This document shows positions 35,834 through 44,779 of a DNA stretch of 64,000 nt, piece by piece. The notes beneath the pieces were generated by a model. The model did not search any database, had not been told where the DNA came from, and saw nothing but the letters and a program-made list of their open reading frames with translations. The position numbers were made by a program, and so were the translations under genes. Origin of the DNA: an uncultured Pelagibacteraceae bacterium (GTDB lineage Bacteria > Pseudomonadota > Alphaproteobacteria > Pelagibacterales > Pelagibacteraceae); the NCBI GenBank assembly GCA_902554315.1, contig CACDOF010000001.1, positions 83,894 to 147,893 on the forward strand. Direction: 5' to 3'. Each line of letters starts with the position of its first letter. The stretch's first letter is position 1.

Positions 35834-35942
35834 CATTTTTAGGCATGCAAATTTTTCATAACTGACTTTTCATATTTTCATAAGCCATTTTTAAATAACT
35901 TGGTACATTCTGTCACATAAAATGAGAAAAGGGGGGTCAAAT

Positions 35943-37271
35943 ATGATCAAAAAAATAATATTAAGTATTTTCGCAACTGCATTTTTATTTTCAAGTATTG
36001 CTAGTGCGGATATCACTTTTTGGACAACAGAGACTCAGCCAGCAAGAATGGCCAAACAAGAAGCAATGGCAAAAGATTTTGAGTCTAAAACTGGCATTAA
36101 GGTAGAAGTTATTCCAATGGATGAAAAAGATCTTGGAAAAAGAGCGACAGCTGCAGCTGCAGCGGGAGATCTTCCAGATGTAATATATCATACATTGCAA
36201 TATGTTTTACCTTGGGCAGAAGCTGGCATTCTAGATGTGGATGCAAACAATGATGTTGTAAAAGCACTTGGTAAAAAAACATTTGCACCTGGGGCACTTA
36301 ACATGGCTAAATCAGGATCGAAAATAGCCGCAGTTCCAGTTGATGGATGGACTCAAATGGTTGTATATAGAAAAGACTTATTTGAAGCAGCTGGTTTAGA
36401 ACCACCGACAAATTATGCAAATATCACTAAAGCCATCAAGACTTTGTCAGGCAATAATATGTATGGATTTGTTGCTGCGACAAAAACTGATGAAAACTTT
36501 ATGAGTCAAGTTTTAGAACATGTATTCTTAGCAAACGGTGTAAACCTAGTTAAAAAAGGTGGAACAAAAAAACAAGGGAAAGCTCTTAAAAATTCTTTAG
36601 AATTTTATAAAGTTCTAGCAAAAGCTAGTCCTCCAGGAGAGTTATATTGGAAACAATCAAGAGCATTATATTTTGCTGGAAGAGCTCCAATGATTATTTG
36701 GTCACCATTTATTATGGATGAATTGGCTGGATTAAGAGACTCAGCTCCACCAACTTATAATGTTGACCCAACATCGAATGAATTGGCTCAAAAAACTGGT
36801 TTTATAACTAATTTTAGTGGACCAAATAATAAAAAAGGTGCTGCTTGGGCAGATATTAGATACATGGGTGTTACCGCTGATGCTGATACAGATGAAGCTA
36901 AAAAATTCATAATGTATTCAATGGATGAAGGCTACACAAGTACTTTATCAATCGCACCAGAAGGTAAATTTCCTGTAAGAAGAGGAAATTCAAGTGATCC
37001 AAATGCATTTACAAAAGCATGGAGTAAATTACCTGTGGGTGTAGATAGAAAAGCTCCATTGACTGATTTGTATTCTGCAGATGTTATAAATAATATAGTT
37101 GCAGGTTTGGATACAGCGAGCAGATGGGGAGTTAAAGAAGGAGAACTTTCTAGGGCATCTAAAATTATTAATGCACAATTCTTAAACAGAATCACAAGAG
37201 AATATATCGATGATCAAATATCTGTTGATGAAGCAGTTGATAAAATAAATGCTGAATTAGCTAAATTCTAA
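35943..37271 (+). CDS. Second sugar ABC transporter binding protein
   Basis: A 442-residue family 1 solute-binding protein with a signal peptide ending near SSIASADITFW (residue 22). ATG 35943 is chosen because a GGGGGG ribosome site lies just ahead; an in-frame ATG at 35922 would place that site inside the gene. The mature domain shows FESKTGIKVEVIPM, AAAAGDLPDVIYH, AAVPVDGWTQMVVYRKDLFEAAG and GPNNKKGAAWADIRYMGV, typical of oligosaccharide-binding proteins. A terminator follows, then two permeases, a glycosidase-like gene, a dehydrogenase and an amidotransferase. The substrate is unknown; a hexosyl-glycerate or glyceroside would fit the context. Confidence 0.87.
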   Translation: MIKKIILSIFATAFLFSSIASADITFWTTETQPARMAKQEAMAKDFESKTGIKVEVIPMDEKDLGKRATAAAAAGDLPDVIYHTLQYVLPWAEAGILDVDANNDVVKALGKKTFAPGALNMAKSGSKIAAVPVDGWTQMVVYRKDLFEAAGLEPPTNYANITKAIKTLSGNNMYGFVAATKTDENFMSQVLEHVFLANGVNLVKKGGTKKQGKALKNSLEFYKVLAKASPPGELYWKQSRALYFAGRAPMIIWSPFIMDELAGLRDSAPPTYNVDPTSNELAQKTGFITNFSGPNNKKGAAWADIRYMGVTADADTDEAKKFIMYSMDEGYTSTLSIAPEGKFPVRRGNSSDPNAFTKAWSKLPVGVDRKAPLTDLYSADVINNIVAGLDTASRWGVKEGELSRASKIINAQFLNRITREYIDDQISVDEAVDKINAELAKF

Positions 37272-37285
37272 CAATTTAAATTTTT

Positions 37286-37327
37286 AAAAAAAGCGGATAA
37301 GATAGATTACTTATCCGCTTTTTTTTT
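37286..37327 (+). terminator. Terminator directly abutting the next start codon
   Basis: An 11-bp core stem (37291-37301 with 37310-37320), extended by A-T pairs, is followed by an unbroken T run ending at 37327. The ATG of the following permease gene is at 37328, so no ribosome site can be drawn outside the hairpin and T tract. Confidence 0.92.
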
Positions 37328-38587
37328 ATGAGCACTAAACTTTCAACAATAGAAAAAAGAACTGCTTACATTTTAACTCTTCCAGCAGTTTGTATAGTAT
37401 TTGCAATAGTTTTATTTCCAATATTTGCAAATGTGTGGATTAGTTTTAAAGAAGTTGAGCTAAAAGATATTAGAATTCCAGAACCAAGAGCAAAAAAACT
37501 GGTTAAGTCAATTTCAAATGAACCATCAAAAATAAAAGTAATTTATAAGTTGAGAAACAGTTCTTTAATTCAAGAAATTAGAGATGTTAAATTTCAAGAT
37601 AAATACCCTAAAAATTTTCAACCATTAGACCTAGATGACAGATGTACATTTAAATCAAGTAAACTGCGGTGTAATTTTGGAAATTGGGAAGCAAAATATA
37701 GAGAAAATTTTCAAGTCATTTTTCTAAATATTAAAGATAAGGAAATAAATAAAAAAAAATTAAAAGCAATAAAACCTAAATTAAAAGGAAAATCTGACAA
37801 CATTTTACTTACAACAGAATTTACTCTAAAAAATTTTAAAAAAGTTTTTTTAAATAAAGAATTTACAGACTTACTTTTAACCACATTTTATTATACTTTT
37901 TTTGGAACTGTTGGAGCCATAGTGTTTGGTATTTTGACAGCCCAAATGGTTAATCAAAAGTTTTTTGGAAGAAGTTTTATGAGAAGTGTCTTGCTCTTTC
38001 CATATGTGGCGCCAGTTGTAGCTTTAGCTTACACTTGGGAGCTTCTACTGGATCCAAACAGTGGAACTTTAAATAGTTTGCTTGTTAATTTTCAAATGAT
38101 TGAACAACCAATAAATTTATTAGGACAAAGATATATTAATTTAGAATTTTTTGGTATTGATTTTAAATTAAGGTTAGCTTTAACGACAGTTATAATTTTT
38201 GAAATATGGAGATATTTTCCATTGGCTTTTTTATTTATTCTAGCAAGACTACAAGCTGTTCCCAAAGAACTTTATGAAGCAGCCGAAGTTGATGGTGCAG
38301 GACCTTTTCAAAAGTTTATTAGTATAACACTGCCACAAATTACTGCAGTTATATCAATTCTTTTTATGATTAGATTTATTTGGAACTTCAATAAATTTGA
38401 AGACATATTCTTGCTTACTGGTGGTGCATCTGGAACCAGAACATTGCCAATAAATGTTTATGAGCAAGGATTTGCAATAGCAAACATAGGAATGGGTTCC
38501 GCAGTATCAATCGTTATAGTTATGCTTCTTTTAATATTTATGTATGTATATTTTAAACTTATAGGAAAAAGAGCTGATGAAAATTAA
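37328..38587 (+). CDS. Sugar ABC transporter permease, MalF type with large periplasmic insert
   Basis: A 419-residue permease. The first transmembrane helix spans about residues 13-37. A hydrophilic insert of about 130 residues follows (about 40-170), basic and including two cysteines around residue 100 (DDRCTFKSSKLRCNF), and then five more helices. The EAA loop is PKELYEAAEVDGAGPFQKFISITLP. MalF of E. coli also has a large periplasmic loop that contacts the binding protein, so this insert may do the same. The start directly follows a terminator. It overlaps the next permease gene by 11 bases. Confidence 0.86.
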   Translation: MSTKLSTIEKRTAYILTLPAVCIVFAIVLFPIFANVWISFKEVELKDIRIPEPRAKKLVKSISNEPSKIKVIYKLRNSSLIQEIRDVKFQDKYPKNFQPLDLDDRCTFKSSKLRCNFGNWEAKYRENFQVIFLNIKDKEINKKKLKAIKPKLKGKSDNILLTTEFTLKNFKKVFLNKEFTDLLLTTFYYTFFGTVGAIVFGILTAQMVNQKFFGRSFMRSVLLFPYVAPVVALAYTWELLLDPNSGTLNSLLVNFQMIEQPINLLGQRYINLEFFGIDFKLRLALTTVIIFEIWRYFPLAFLFILARLQAVPKELYEAAEVDGAGPFQKFISITLPQITAVISILFMIRFIWNFNKFEDIFLLTGGASGTRTLPINVYEQGFAIANIGMGSAVSIVIVMLLLIFMYVYFKLIGKRADEN

Positions 38588-39770
38588 ACCAATTATAACA
38601 TTTTGTATAATTTCATCGCTATTTTTATTTTGTCTAATTTCTATTTGGAAAATATTAGCTACTTTACAAGGAAATAATCTGAAAGAATTCAATTTTACTT
38701 TAATTTTTACTCTTGGTTTTTTAGTATCATTAACTTATTTAATAATAGGGAATAAAGTCCATCATATTATTAAATCAATTATTTTATCTTTAATTTTTAC
38801 AATAGTAGATGCTTATACCGTTCAATCTTTACCTTGGTGGTACAGTTTAGCAGTATTTTTAATTCTAATATTTTTTACTAATAAATTAAAAAATTATAAT
38901 AAAGAATTTTTATATAGCGAACATTCTTCAGAAAAAGCTTTATTTGATTTTGCTACTTTATTTGGAATAACTTTATTTTCATTTGTCATACTTTTTCCAT
39001 TTTACATGATGGTGGTAACTAGCTTTAAAACTCAGGCATTATTATTATTAAATCCTCTAGATTTTAGCATTGATATTAAACAAGGATTAAAAGGACTATT
39101 TAAATCTTATTACATTGTATTTGATCAATATAAATTTGGCAGATACATGCTTACGAGTTCTATAGTATCTTTTGGAACAGTAATAGTTACTTTACTATTT
39201 GCAATACCAGCGGCATACGCTGTTGCAAGATTAAACTTTTTTGGCAAAACATTTTTGTCTACATCTATACTTATAATTTATATGTTCCCTGCAATTGTAC
39301 TTGTAATTCCACTTTATACCGTCTTTAGTCAATTAGGATTGAGAAATTCAATTTTGGGATTATTGATAGTTTATACGGCAACAACATTACCTGTAGCAAT
39401 TTATATGCTGCAGGGTTATTTTAAAAGTATTCCAAAAGAACTTGAAGAAGCGGGAATTATAGATGGTCTTAAATGGTTTGGTGTAATTTTTAAAATTATT
39501 ATACCATTAAGTATTCCAGCCATTTCATCAGTAGCTTTATATGTTTTTATGATTGCTTGGAATGAGTTTTTATTCTCTTTAATGTTTTTGGATAAACCAA
39601 GTTCTTTTACTTTATCAAGGGCAATTCAATTTTTAAATGTTGGAGCAGAAACTCCACGACAATATTTAATGGCTGGCTCAGTTATAGTAACTTTGCCAAT
39701 TTTAATAATTTTTGTTTATTTTGAAAAGTTCTTAGTCAGTGGACTAACAGCAGGAAGTGTAAAAGGCTGA
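38577..39770 (+). CDS. Sugar ABC transporter permease, MalG type with extra N-terminal helices
   Basis: A 397-residue permease. About four hydrophobic segments occupy the first 106 residues, ahead of the six usual helices that begin near residue 133 (FGITLFSFVILFPFYMMVV). The EAA loop is PKELEEAGIIDGLKWFGVIFKIIIP and the C-terminus ends GLTAGSVKG. The extra N-terminal helices have no obvious role in transport. Its stop overlaps the next gene's ATG region by one base. No ATPase gene follows, which suggests sharing of the ATPase at 34754. Confidence 0.85.
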   Translation: MKIKPIITFCIISSLFLFCLISIWKILATLQGNNLKEFNFTLIFTLGFLVSLTYLIIGNKVHHIIKSIILSLIFTIVDAYTVQSLPWWYSLAVFLILIFFTNKLKNYNKEFLYSEHSSEKALFDFATLFGITLFSFVILFPFYMMVVTSFKTQALLLLNPLDFSIDIKQGLKGLFKSYYIVFDQYKFGRYMLTSSIVSFGTVIVTLLFAIPAAYAVARLNFFGKTFLSTSILIIYMFPAIVLVIPLYTVFSQLGLRNSILGLLIVYTATTLPVAIYMLQGYFKSIPKELEEAGIIDGLKWFGVIFKIIIPLSIPAISSVALYVFMIAWNEFLFSLMFLDKPSSFTLSRAIQFLNVGAETPRQYLMAGSVIVTLPILIIFVYFEKFLVSGLTAGSVKG

Positions 39771-41029
39771 TGAAAGATTTTATCACTGAAGCAAAAAAAA
39801 TTTTAATAGGTAATAGAAAAGATGGATACACTTTGCCTACAAATAATAAATTATATCCTGCGCAATGGAATTGGGACTCAGGCTTTATTGCTTTAGGTTA
39901 TTCTTATTTTAATCTTAAATTTGCATTAGAGGAAATAAAAACACTTTTAAGAGGTCAATGGAAAGATGGAATGATACCGCATATTTTATTTCACGATTTA
40001 AATACAAACTATTATCCCAATCATTCAGTTTGGGCTTGTGGAAACAAAATACATTCATCTGGAATCACACAGCCACCAGTTCTTGCAATTATTTTAAAAA
40101 TAATTTTAGATAAAAATAAAATAAAAGATAAAGAAATTAGTAAAATCAAAAATATCATAAAAAAAATAAAAAAATATCATGAGTGGTTTATCAAATATAG
40201 AGATCCAAATAATTCAGGCTTAGTCTCAATTTTACACCCATGGGAGAGTGGATATGATAATTCACCATTATGGGATGAGCCAATGAATAAAATAAAGGTT
40301 GAGAAAAACTTAAAATACAAAAGAGGAGATAACAAGGTTGTTAATCCCAAATATAGGCCTTTAGATATAGATTATGATAGATATGTTACTATCAAAAATC
40401 ATTTAAGAAAAAATAAATATAATCCAAAAAAACTCTATAACAAATCATTGTTTAACGTAGTTGATGTTGGATTTAATTCGATTTTTTTAAAAGCAAACAA
40501 AGATCTTATAAAATTACTTAAAAAATTTAACTTAAAATATAAAGACTTACAAAAATATATTTCTCATTCAGAAAATAAAATTATCAAACTTTATGATAAA
40601 AAAAAAAATAATTTTATTAATTTTGATTTAAAAAATAAAAAAAAAATTAGAATTCCATCAATTACAAACTACTTTGTCTTATTTGCTGATTTAAAAGATA
40701 AAAAAATAAATAATAAAATTATCAAAAGTTTAAAAAAACATAACACAAAAGGAAAATTTTTCTTTTCAAGCGTTAAGCCTAATCACTATAAATTTGAAGA
40801 AAAAAGGTATTGGCGAGGACCTATTTGGATTAATTGTAACTGGATTATTTATCAAGGATTAAAAAATAAAGATAAAAATTTTGCAAAAAAAATTAAAAAA
40901 AAAACTATAGATCTAGTTAAAGAAAAAGGGTTTCATGAATATTATAGTTATAAAACAGGAGAAGGCTTTGGTGCAAATAACTTTTCTTGGACAGCTTCTT
41001 TATTTTTAGATTTAATGTTAGAAAGATAA
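39770..41029 (+). CDS. MGH1-like (GH63-type) glycoside hydrolase
   Basis: A 419-residue cytosolic protein resembling mannosylglycerate hydrolase and related GH63 (alpha/alpha)6-barrel enzymes. Visible hallmarks are LYPAQWNWDSGFIALG near the N-terminus, a central HPWESGYDNSPLWDEPM carrying likely catalytic or substrate-binding acids, and a C-terminal RYWRGPIWINCNWIIYQGL followed by ENFSW-like GANNFSWTASLFLD. The middle is exceptionally Lys/Ile/Asn-rich, reflecting local AT bias. It follows the permease gene with a one-base overlap. Hexosylglycerate or a related glyceroside is a reasonable substrate guess; trehalase-like activity is the alternative. Confidence 0.78.
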   Translation: MKDFITEAKKILIGNRKDGYTLPTNNKLYPAQWNWDSGFIALGYSYFNLKFALEEIKTLLRGQWKDGMIPHILFHDLNTNYYPNHSVWACGNKIHSSGITQPPVLAIILKIILDKNKIKDKEISKIKNIIKKIKKYHEWFIKYRDPNNSGLVSILHPWESGYDNSPLWDEPMNKIKVEKNLKYKRGDNKVVNPKYRPLDIDYDRYVTIKNHLRKNKYNPKKLYNKSLFNVVDVGFNSIFLKANKDLIKLLKKFNLKYKDLQKYISHSENKIIKLYDKKKNNFINFDLKNKKKIRIPSITNYFVLFADLKDKKINNKIIKSLKKHNTKGKFFFSSVKPNHYKFEEKRYWRGPIWINCNWIIYQGLKNKDKNFAKKIKKKTIDLVKEKGFHEYYSYKTGEGFGANNFSWTASLFLDLMLER

Positions 41030-41030
41030 T

Positions 41031-42191
41031 ATGACTAATTATAATTGGAATTATCCTACAACTATTTGGGTTGGACAAAACAGAATTAAGGATCTTAAAC
41101 ATGCTTGCGATAATTTAAAAATTAAAAATCCTTTATTTGTTACAGACAAAGATTTGATAAATTTACCAATGGTTAAAAAAATAGTTTCTGAAAATAAAGA
41201 TAAGTTTAAAAAATTTTTTACTTTTTATAATTTTTCGGGAAACCCAATTGGAGAAAATGTCGAAGAAGGAGTTGAAGAATTTATAAAAAATAATTGTGAT
41301 GGAGTAATTGCTTTTGGTGGTGGAAGTGGCCTTGATGTAGGCAAAGCGATTGCATTTATGTCTGGGCAAAAAAGATCAATATGGGATTTTGAAGATATAG
41401 AGGATTATTGGAAAAGAGCAGATGAAAGCAATATTGCACCAATAATAGCAATACCAACAACAGCAGGAACAGGCTCAGAAACAGGAAGAGCCTCAGCTAT
41501 TATTAATAAAAGCACTGGAATAAAAAAAATAATTTTTCACCCTAAATTTTTACCTTCAATAGTTATATTAGACCCAGTTTTAACAATTGATCTTTCTCCA
41601 AGACTTACAGCTGCTACTGGAATGGATGCCTTAGCTCATAATTTAGAAGCTTTTTGTGCGCCTGGTTTTCACCCAATGGCTGATGGAATTGCAATTGAAG
41701 GAATGAAACTAATAAAAAAGTCACTTTTAAAGGCTGTTGAAAATGGAAAAAATTTAGATGCAAGAGCAGATTTATTAGCTTCCGCAAGCATGGGATCTAC
41801 AGCTTTTCAAAAAGGCTTAGGAGCAATTCATTCATTAAGTCATCCAATTAATGCACAATTTAATGTTCATCACGGTTTATCAAATGCAATATTTATGCCA
41901 TACGTTTTGACATATAATAAAAGTATAGTTGAAAATAGGATTATTTCTATTTGTGACTACCTTAACTTGGATAAAAAATTTGAAAGTTTTTTAAATTGGA
42001 TTTTAGAATTAAGAAAAGAATTAAATATACCACATAAACTTTCAGAGGTTATTGATGTAAAAAAAATGAATTTAGAAAAATTTTCAAAAATGGCTTTAGA
42101 TGATCCATCAACATCAACCAATCCTAAAAAATTAGATTTAAAAGACATGAAAATATTATATGAACACAGCATTTCTGGAGAATTATTTTAA
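41031..42191 (+). CDS. Iron-containing alcohol dehydrogenase
   Basis: A 386-residue group III alcohol dehydrogenase. It has the NAD-binding segment VIAFGGGSGLDVGKAIAF, PTTAGTGSETGRAS, and the metal-binding histidine region MDALAHNLEAFCAPGFHPMADG with GAIHSLSHPINAQFNVHHGLSNAIFMPYVL. These enzymes use Fe or Zn and oxidise alcohols or reduce aldehydes. The gene lies 1 bp after the glycosidase gene, suggesting it acts on a released alcohol or aldehyde product such as a glycerol-, glycerate- or sugar-derived compound. Specific substrate unknown. Confidence 0.9.
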   Translation: MTNYNWNYPTTIWVGQNRIKDLKHACDNLKIKNPLFVTDKDLINLPMVKKIVSENKDKFKKFFTFYNFSGNPIGENVEEGVEEFIKNNCDGVIAFGGGSGLDVGKAIAFMSGQKRSIWDFEDIEDYWKRADESNIAPIIAIPTTAGTGSETGRASAIINKSTGIKKIIFHPKFLPSIVILDPVLTIDLSPRLTAATGMDALAHNLEAFCAPGFHPMADGIAIEGMKLIKKSLLKAVENGKNLDARADLLASASMGSTAFQKGLGAIHSLSHPINAQFNVHHGLSNAIFMPYVLTYNKSIVENRIISICDYLNLDKKFESFLNWILELRKELNIPHKLSEVIDVKKMNLEKFSKMALDDPSTSTNPKKLDLKDMKILYEHSISGELF

Positions 42192-42973
42192 TGAAAACAA
42201 TATTAATAGTTGAAGGTAATTTAAGAGAAGAAAATAATAATTTTAGAGAAGCCGGCATACTCACACACACTGAGAGTCTGAAAGACAGTATAAGTTTTTA
42301 TACTAAAGATCTAGAAATTGATGTTGTTAATCCATCATCTGATGAAAATATAAAATTGAAAATAAAAGATCTTAGCAAATATGACGGTCTTATCTGGGGC
42401 GGTAGTTCATTAAATATTTATAATGATACTCCAGAAATTAGAAGACAAATTGAATTTATGAAAGAATGTCAAAAAAAAATAAAAAAAATTTTAGCCATAT
42501 GTTGGGGAATGCAAGTAGCTGTTACTGCAGCAGGTGGTATAGTTAAAAAATGTCTAAATGGATCTCACAGAGGAATTGCACATAATATCGAAATAAATGA
42601 TAAAGGCTTACAACATCCTTTATACAAAAATAAAAAAAATAAATTTAATACACCCGCATTTAATTTTGATGAGGTGGAAACTTTACCTAAAAGTTCAATA
42701 TTATTAGCTTCAAATCAAATAAATAAAGTTCAAGGATTAAATTTTAAAGCTGGAATTAGTGATATATGGGGAATCCAATATCACCCTGAAATTACATATA
42801 CTAAAATGATAAATTTAATTCATTTTAGGAAAGACCGTCTTCTGGATAGAAAAGCTTTTAAAGATATAAATGAAATAAACTCTCATATCAAAATAATAGA
42901 AGAAGAAATTAAAGTTTCTAATAAAAGTTCAAGAATGAGAGAACTTGAAAATTGGTTAAACTTTATTAATTAA
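42191..42973 (+). CDS. Class I glutamine amidotransferase (GuaA-like domain)
   Basis: A 260-residue stand-alone class I amidotransferase. The nucleophile is C104 in AICWGMQ, and the histidine/glutamate pair lies in WGIQYHPEI near residue 195. [11 protein letters not shown] and the C-terminal [11 protein letters not shown] are outside the core. Such single-domain proteins are often annotated GMP-synthase-like and may deamidate gamma-glutamyl compounds. It overlaps the dehydrogenase stop by one base and converges with fhs. Its role in a sugar/alcohol operon is not clear. Confidence 0.85.
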   Translation: MKTILIVEGNLREENNNFREAGILTHTESLKDSISFYTKDLEIDVVNPSSDENIKLKIKDLSKYDGLIWGGSSLNIYNDTPEIRRQIEFMKECQKKIKKILAICWGMQVAVTAAGGIVKKCLNGSHRGIAHNIEINDKGLQHPLYKNKKNKFNTPAFNFDEVETLPKSSILLASNQINKVQGLNFKAGISDIWGIQYHPEITYTKMINLIHFRKDRLLDRKAFKDINEINSHIKIIEEEIKVSNKSSRMRELENWLNFIN

Positions 42974-44652
42974 AATAAACCTTCTATTTCACCTTTTTCA
43001 TTTAATTTTATTGAATTGGCAGCTGGGACACGAGGCAATCCAGGCATTGTCATTATAGACCCACAAACCACAACCACAAATTCTGCACCAGATGAAAGTC
43101 TTACTTCTCTTATCGGAATTTCATGATCAGATGGAGCTCCTTTAAGTTTTGGATCAACGGAAAAACTATATTGCGTTTTTGCTATACATACAGGTAGATT
43201 TCCATAGCCATTTTTTTCAAAAGTTTCGAGTTGCTCTTTAACGTTATTTTCAGCAGTAATTTTGCTAGCTTTGTAAATTTCTTTGGCAATTTTTTCTATT
43301 TTATTCCAAAGTTTATCTTTTTCTTCATACAAAAATTTAAAATTTTGAGAATTTGAGTTTTCACATATTTCAACAACATGACTTGCTAATTCTTTTGTTC
43401 CTTCGCCTCCATCAGCCCAATGAGTACACTTGCTTACTTTTATTCCAATTTTTTCACAATATTCTTTTAAAAATTTAATTTCATTTTCCGTATCCATTAC
43501 AAAATGGTTTATAGCCACAATAGCTTCTACACCAAATTTTTTTACATTATTTATATGTCTCTCTAAATTAACTAAACCTTTTTTAAGAGCTTCCATATTT
43601 TCTTTTTTTAAATTTTCTTTTTCAACACCACCATGCATTTTAAGAGCTCTAACGGTTGCAACTAAAACTACGCAACTTGGTTTTAAATTTGCTTTTCTAC
43701 ATTTTATATTCATAAATTTTTCAGCACCAAGGTCAGCACCAAATCCAGCTTCAGTTACAACATAATCAGAAAGTTTTAAAGCAGCTTTTGTTGCAATTAC
43801 AGAATTACATCCGTGCGCAATATTAGCAAAAGGACCACCATGGATAATAGCCGGATTATTTTCTAATGTTTGAGTAACATTGGGTCTAATAGCTTCTTTA
43901 AGTAAAACTGTCATAGGACCCTGTGCATTAAGGTCTTTAGCATAAACAGGTTCATTATTTTTATTATATGCGATAGTAATATTTCCAATTCTTTTTTCCA
44001 AATCCTTTAAGTTGTTGGACAAACAAAATATAGCCATAACTTCAGATGCAACTGTGATATCGAAACCGTCTTCTCTTGGAAAATCTTTTGCAACTCCTTT
44101 TGTATTTATATTGATCGCTCTCAAAGCTCTATCGTTCATATCCATTACTCTTTTCCAAACTATTTTTTTATCATCTATGTTAAGTTTATTTCCCCAATAA
44201 ATATGATTATCAATTAAAGCTGATAAAAGATTATGAGCAGATGTGATTGCATGAAAATCTCCAGTGAAATGTAAATTAATTTGTTCCATTGGAACTACTT
44301 GAGCATAACCACCTCCAGCAGCACCACCTTTCATTCCAAAAGAAGGTCCTAAACTAGGTTCTCTTAAACAAACAATCGACTTTTTTCCAATTTTATTTAT
44401 TCCATCAGATAAACCAACTGAAACTGTAGTTTTTCCTTCACCTGCAGGTGTTGGCGTGATTGCAGTAACTAATATAAGTTTTCCATTTTTTTTGTCTTCT
44501 AATTTTTCAAGATATTCGAAGTTTATTTTAGCAATATGTCTGCCCATTGGACTGAATGAAGCAGCATCATCAGGTACATTAATTTTTTCCAATACCTCAT
44601 TTATTGGTTTCATTTTAGCTTCCCTAGCTATTTGGATATCTGTTTTGGACAT
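42970..44652 (-). CDS. fhs: Formate-tetrahydrofolate ligase
   Basis: A 560-residue monofunctional formyl-THF synthetase. The ATP-binding motif [11 protein letters not shown] lies at residues 66-76, followed by [23 protein letters not shown] and NIAHGCNSV, all strongly conserved. It interconverts 10-formyl-THF and formate with ATP. In organisms oxidising methyl groups this provides ATP and formate from CH2-THF. It is alone on the minus strand between the sugar genes and soxBDAG, suiting its position among folate-loading demethylases. The folD partner is not in the window. Confidence 0.97.
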   Translation of the reverse strand: MSKTDIQIAREAKMKPINEVLEKINVPDDAASFSPMGRHIAKINFEYLEKLEDKKNGKLILVTAITPTPAGEGKTTVSVGLSDGINKIGKKSIVCLREPSLGPSFGMKGGAAGGGYAQVVPMEQINLHFTGDFHAITSAHNLLSALIDNHIYWGNKLNIDDKKIVWKRVMDMNDRALRAININTKGVAKDFPREDGFDITVASEVMAIFCLSNNLKDLEKRIGNITIAYNKNNEPVYAKDLNAQGPMTVLLKEAIRPNVTQTLENNPAIIHGGPFANIAHGCNSVIATKAALKLSDYVVTEAGFGADLGAEKFMNIKCRKANLKPSCVVLVATVRALKMHGGVEKENLKKENMEALKKGLVNLERHINNVKKFGVEAIVAINHFVMDTENEIKFLKEYCEKIGIKVSKCTHWADGGEGTKELASHVVEICENSNSQNFKFLYEEKDKLWNKIEKIAKEIYKASKITAENNVKEQLETFEKNGYGNLPVCIAKTQYSFSVDPKLKGAPSDHEIPIREVRLSSGAEFVVVVCGSIMTMPGLPRVPAANSIKLNEKGEIEGLF

Positions 44653-44779
44653 TATATTTATAATTCTATTTTGTTAATTTGCGGAATTTCTATACTTTTT
44701 TATAAGAATTTTAAACATCTAAAAAATATATATAAAAAAAATAAGAAAAAATTTATATTTATTTCTGTAAAATTAAATC

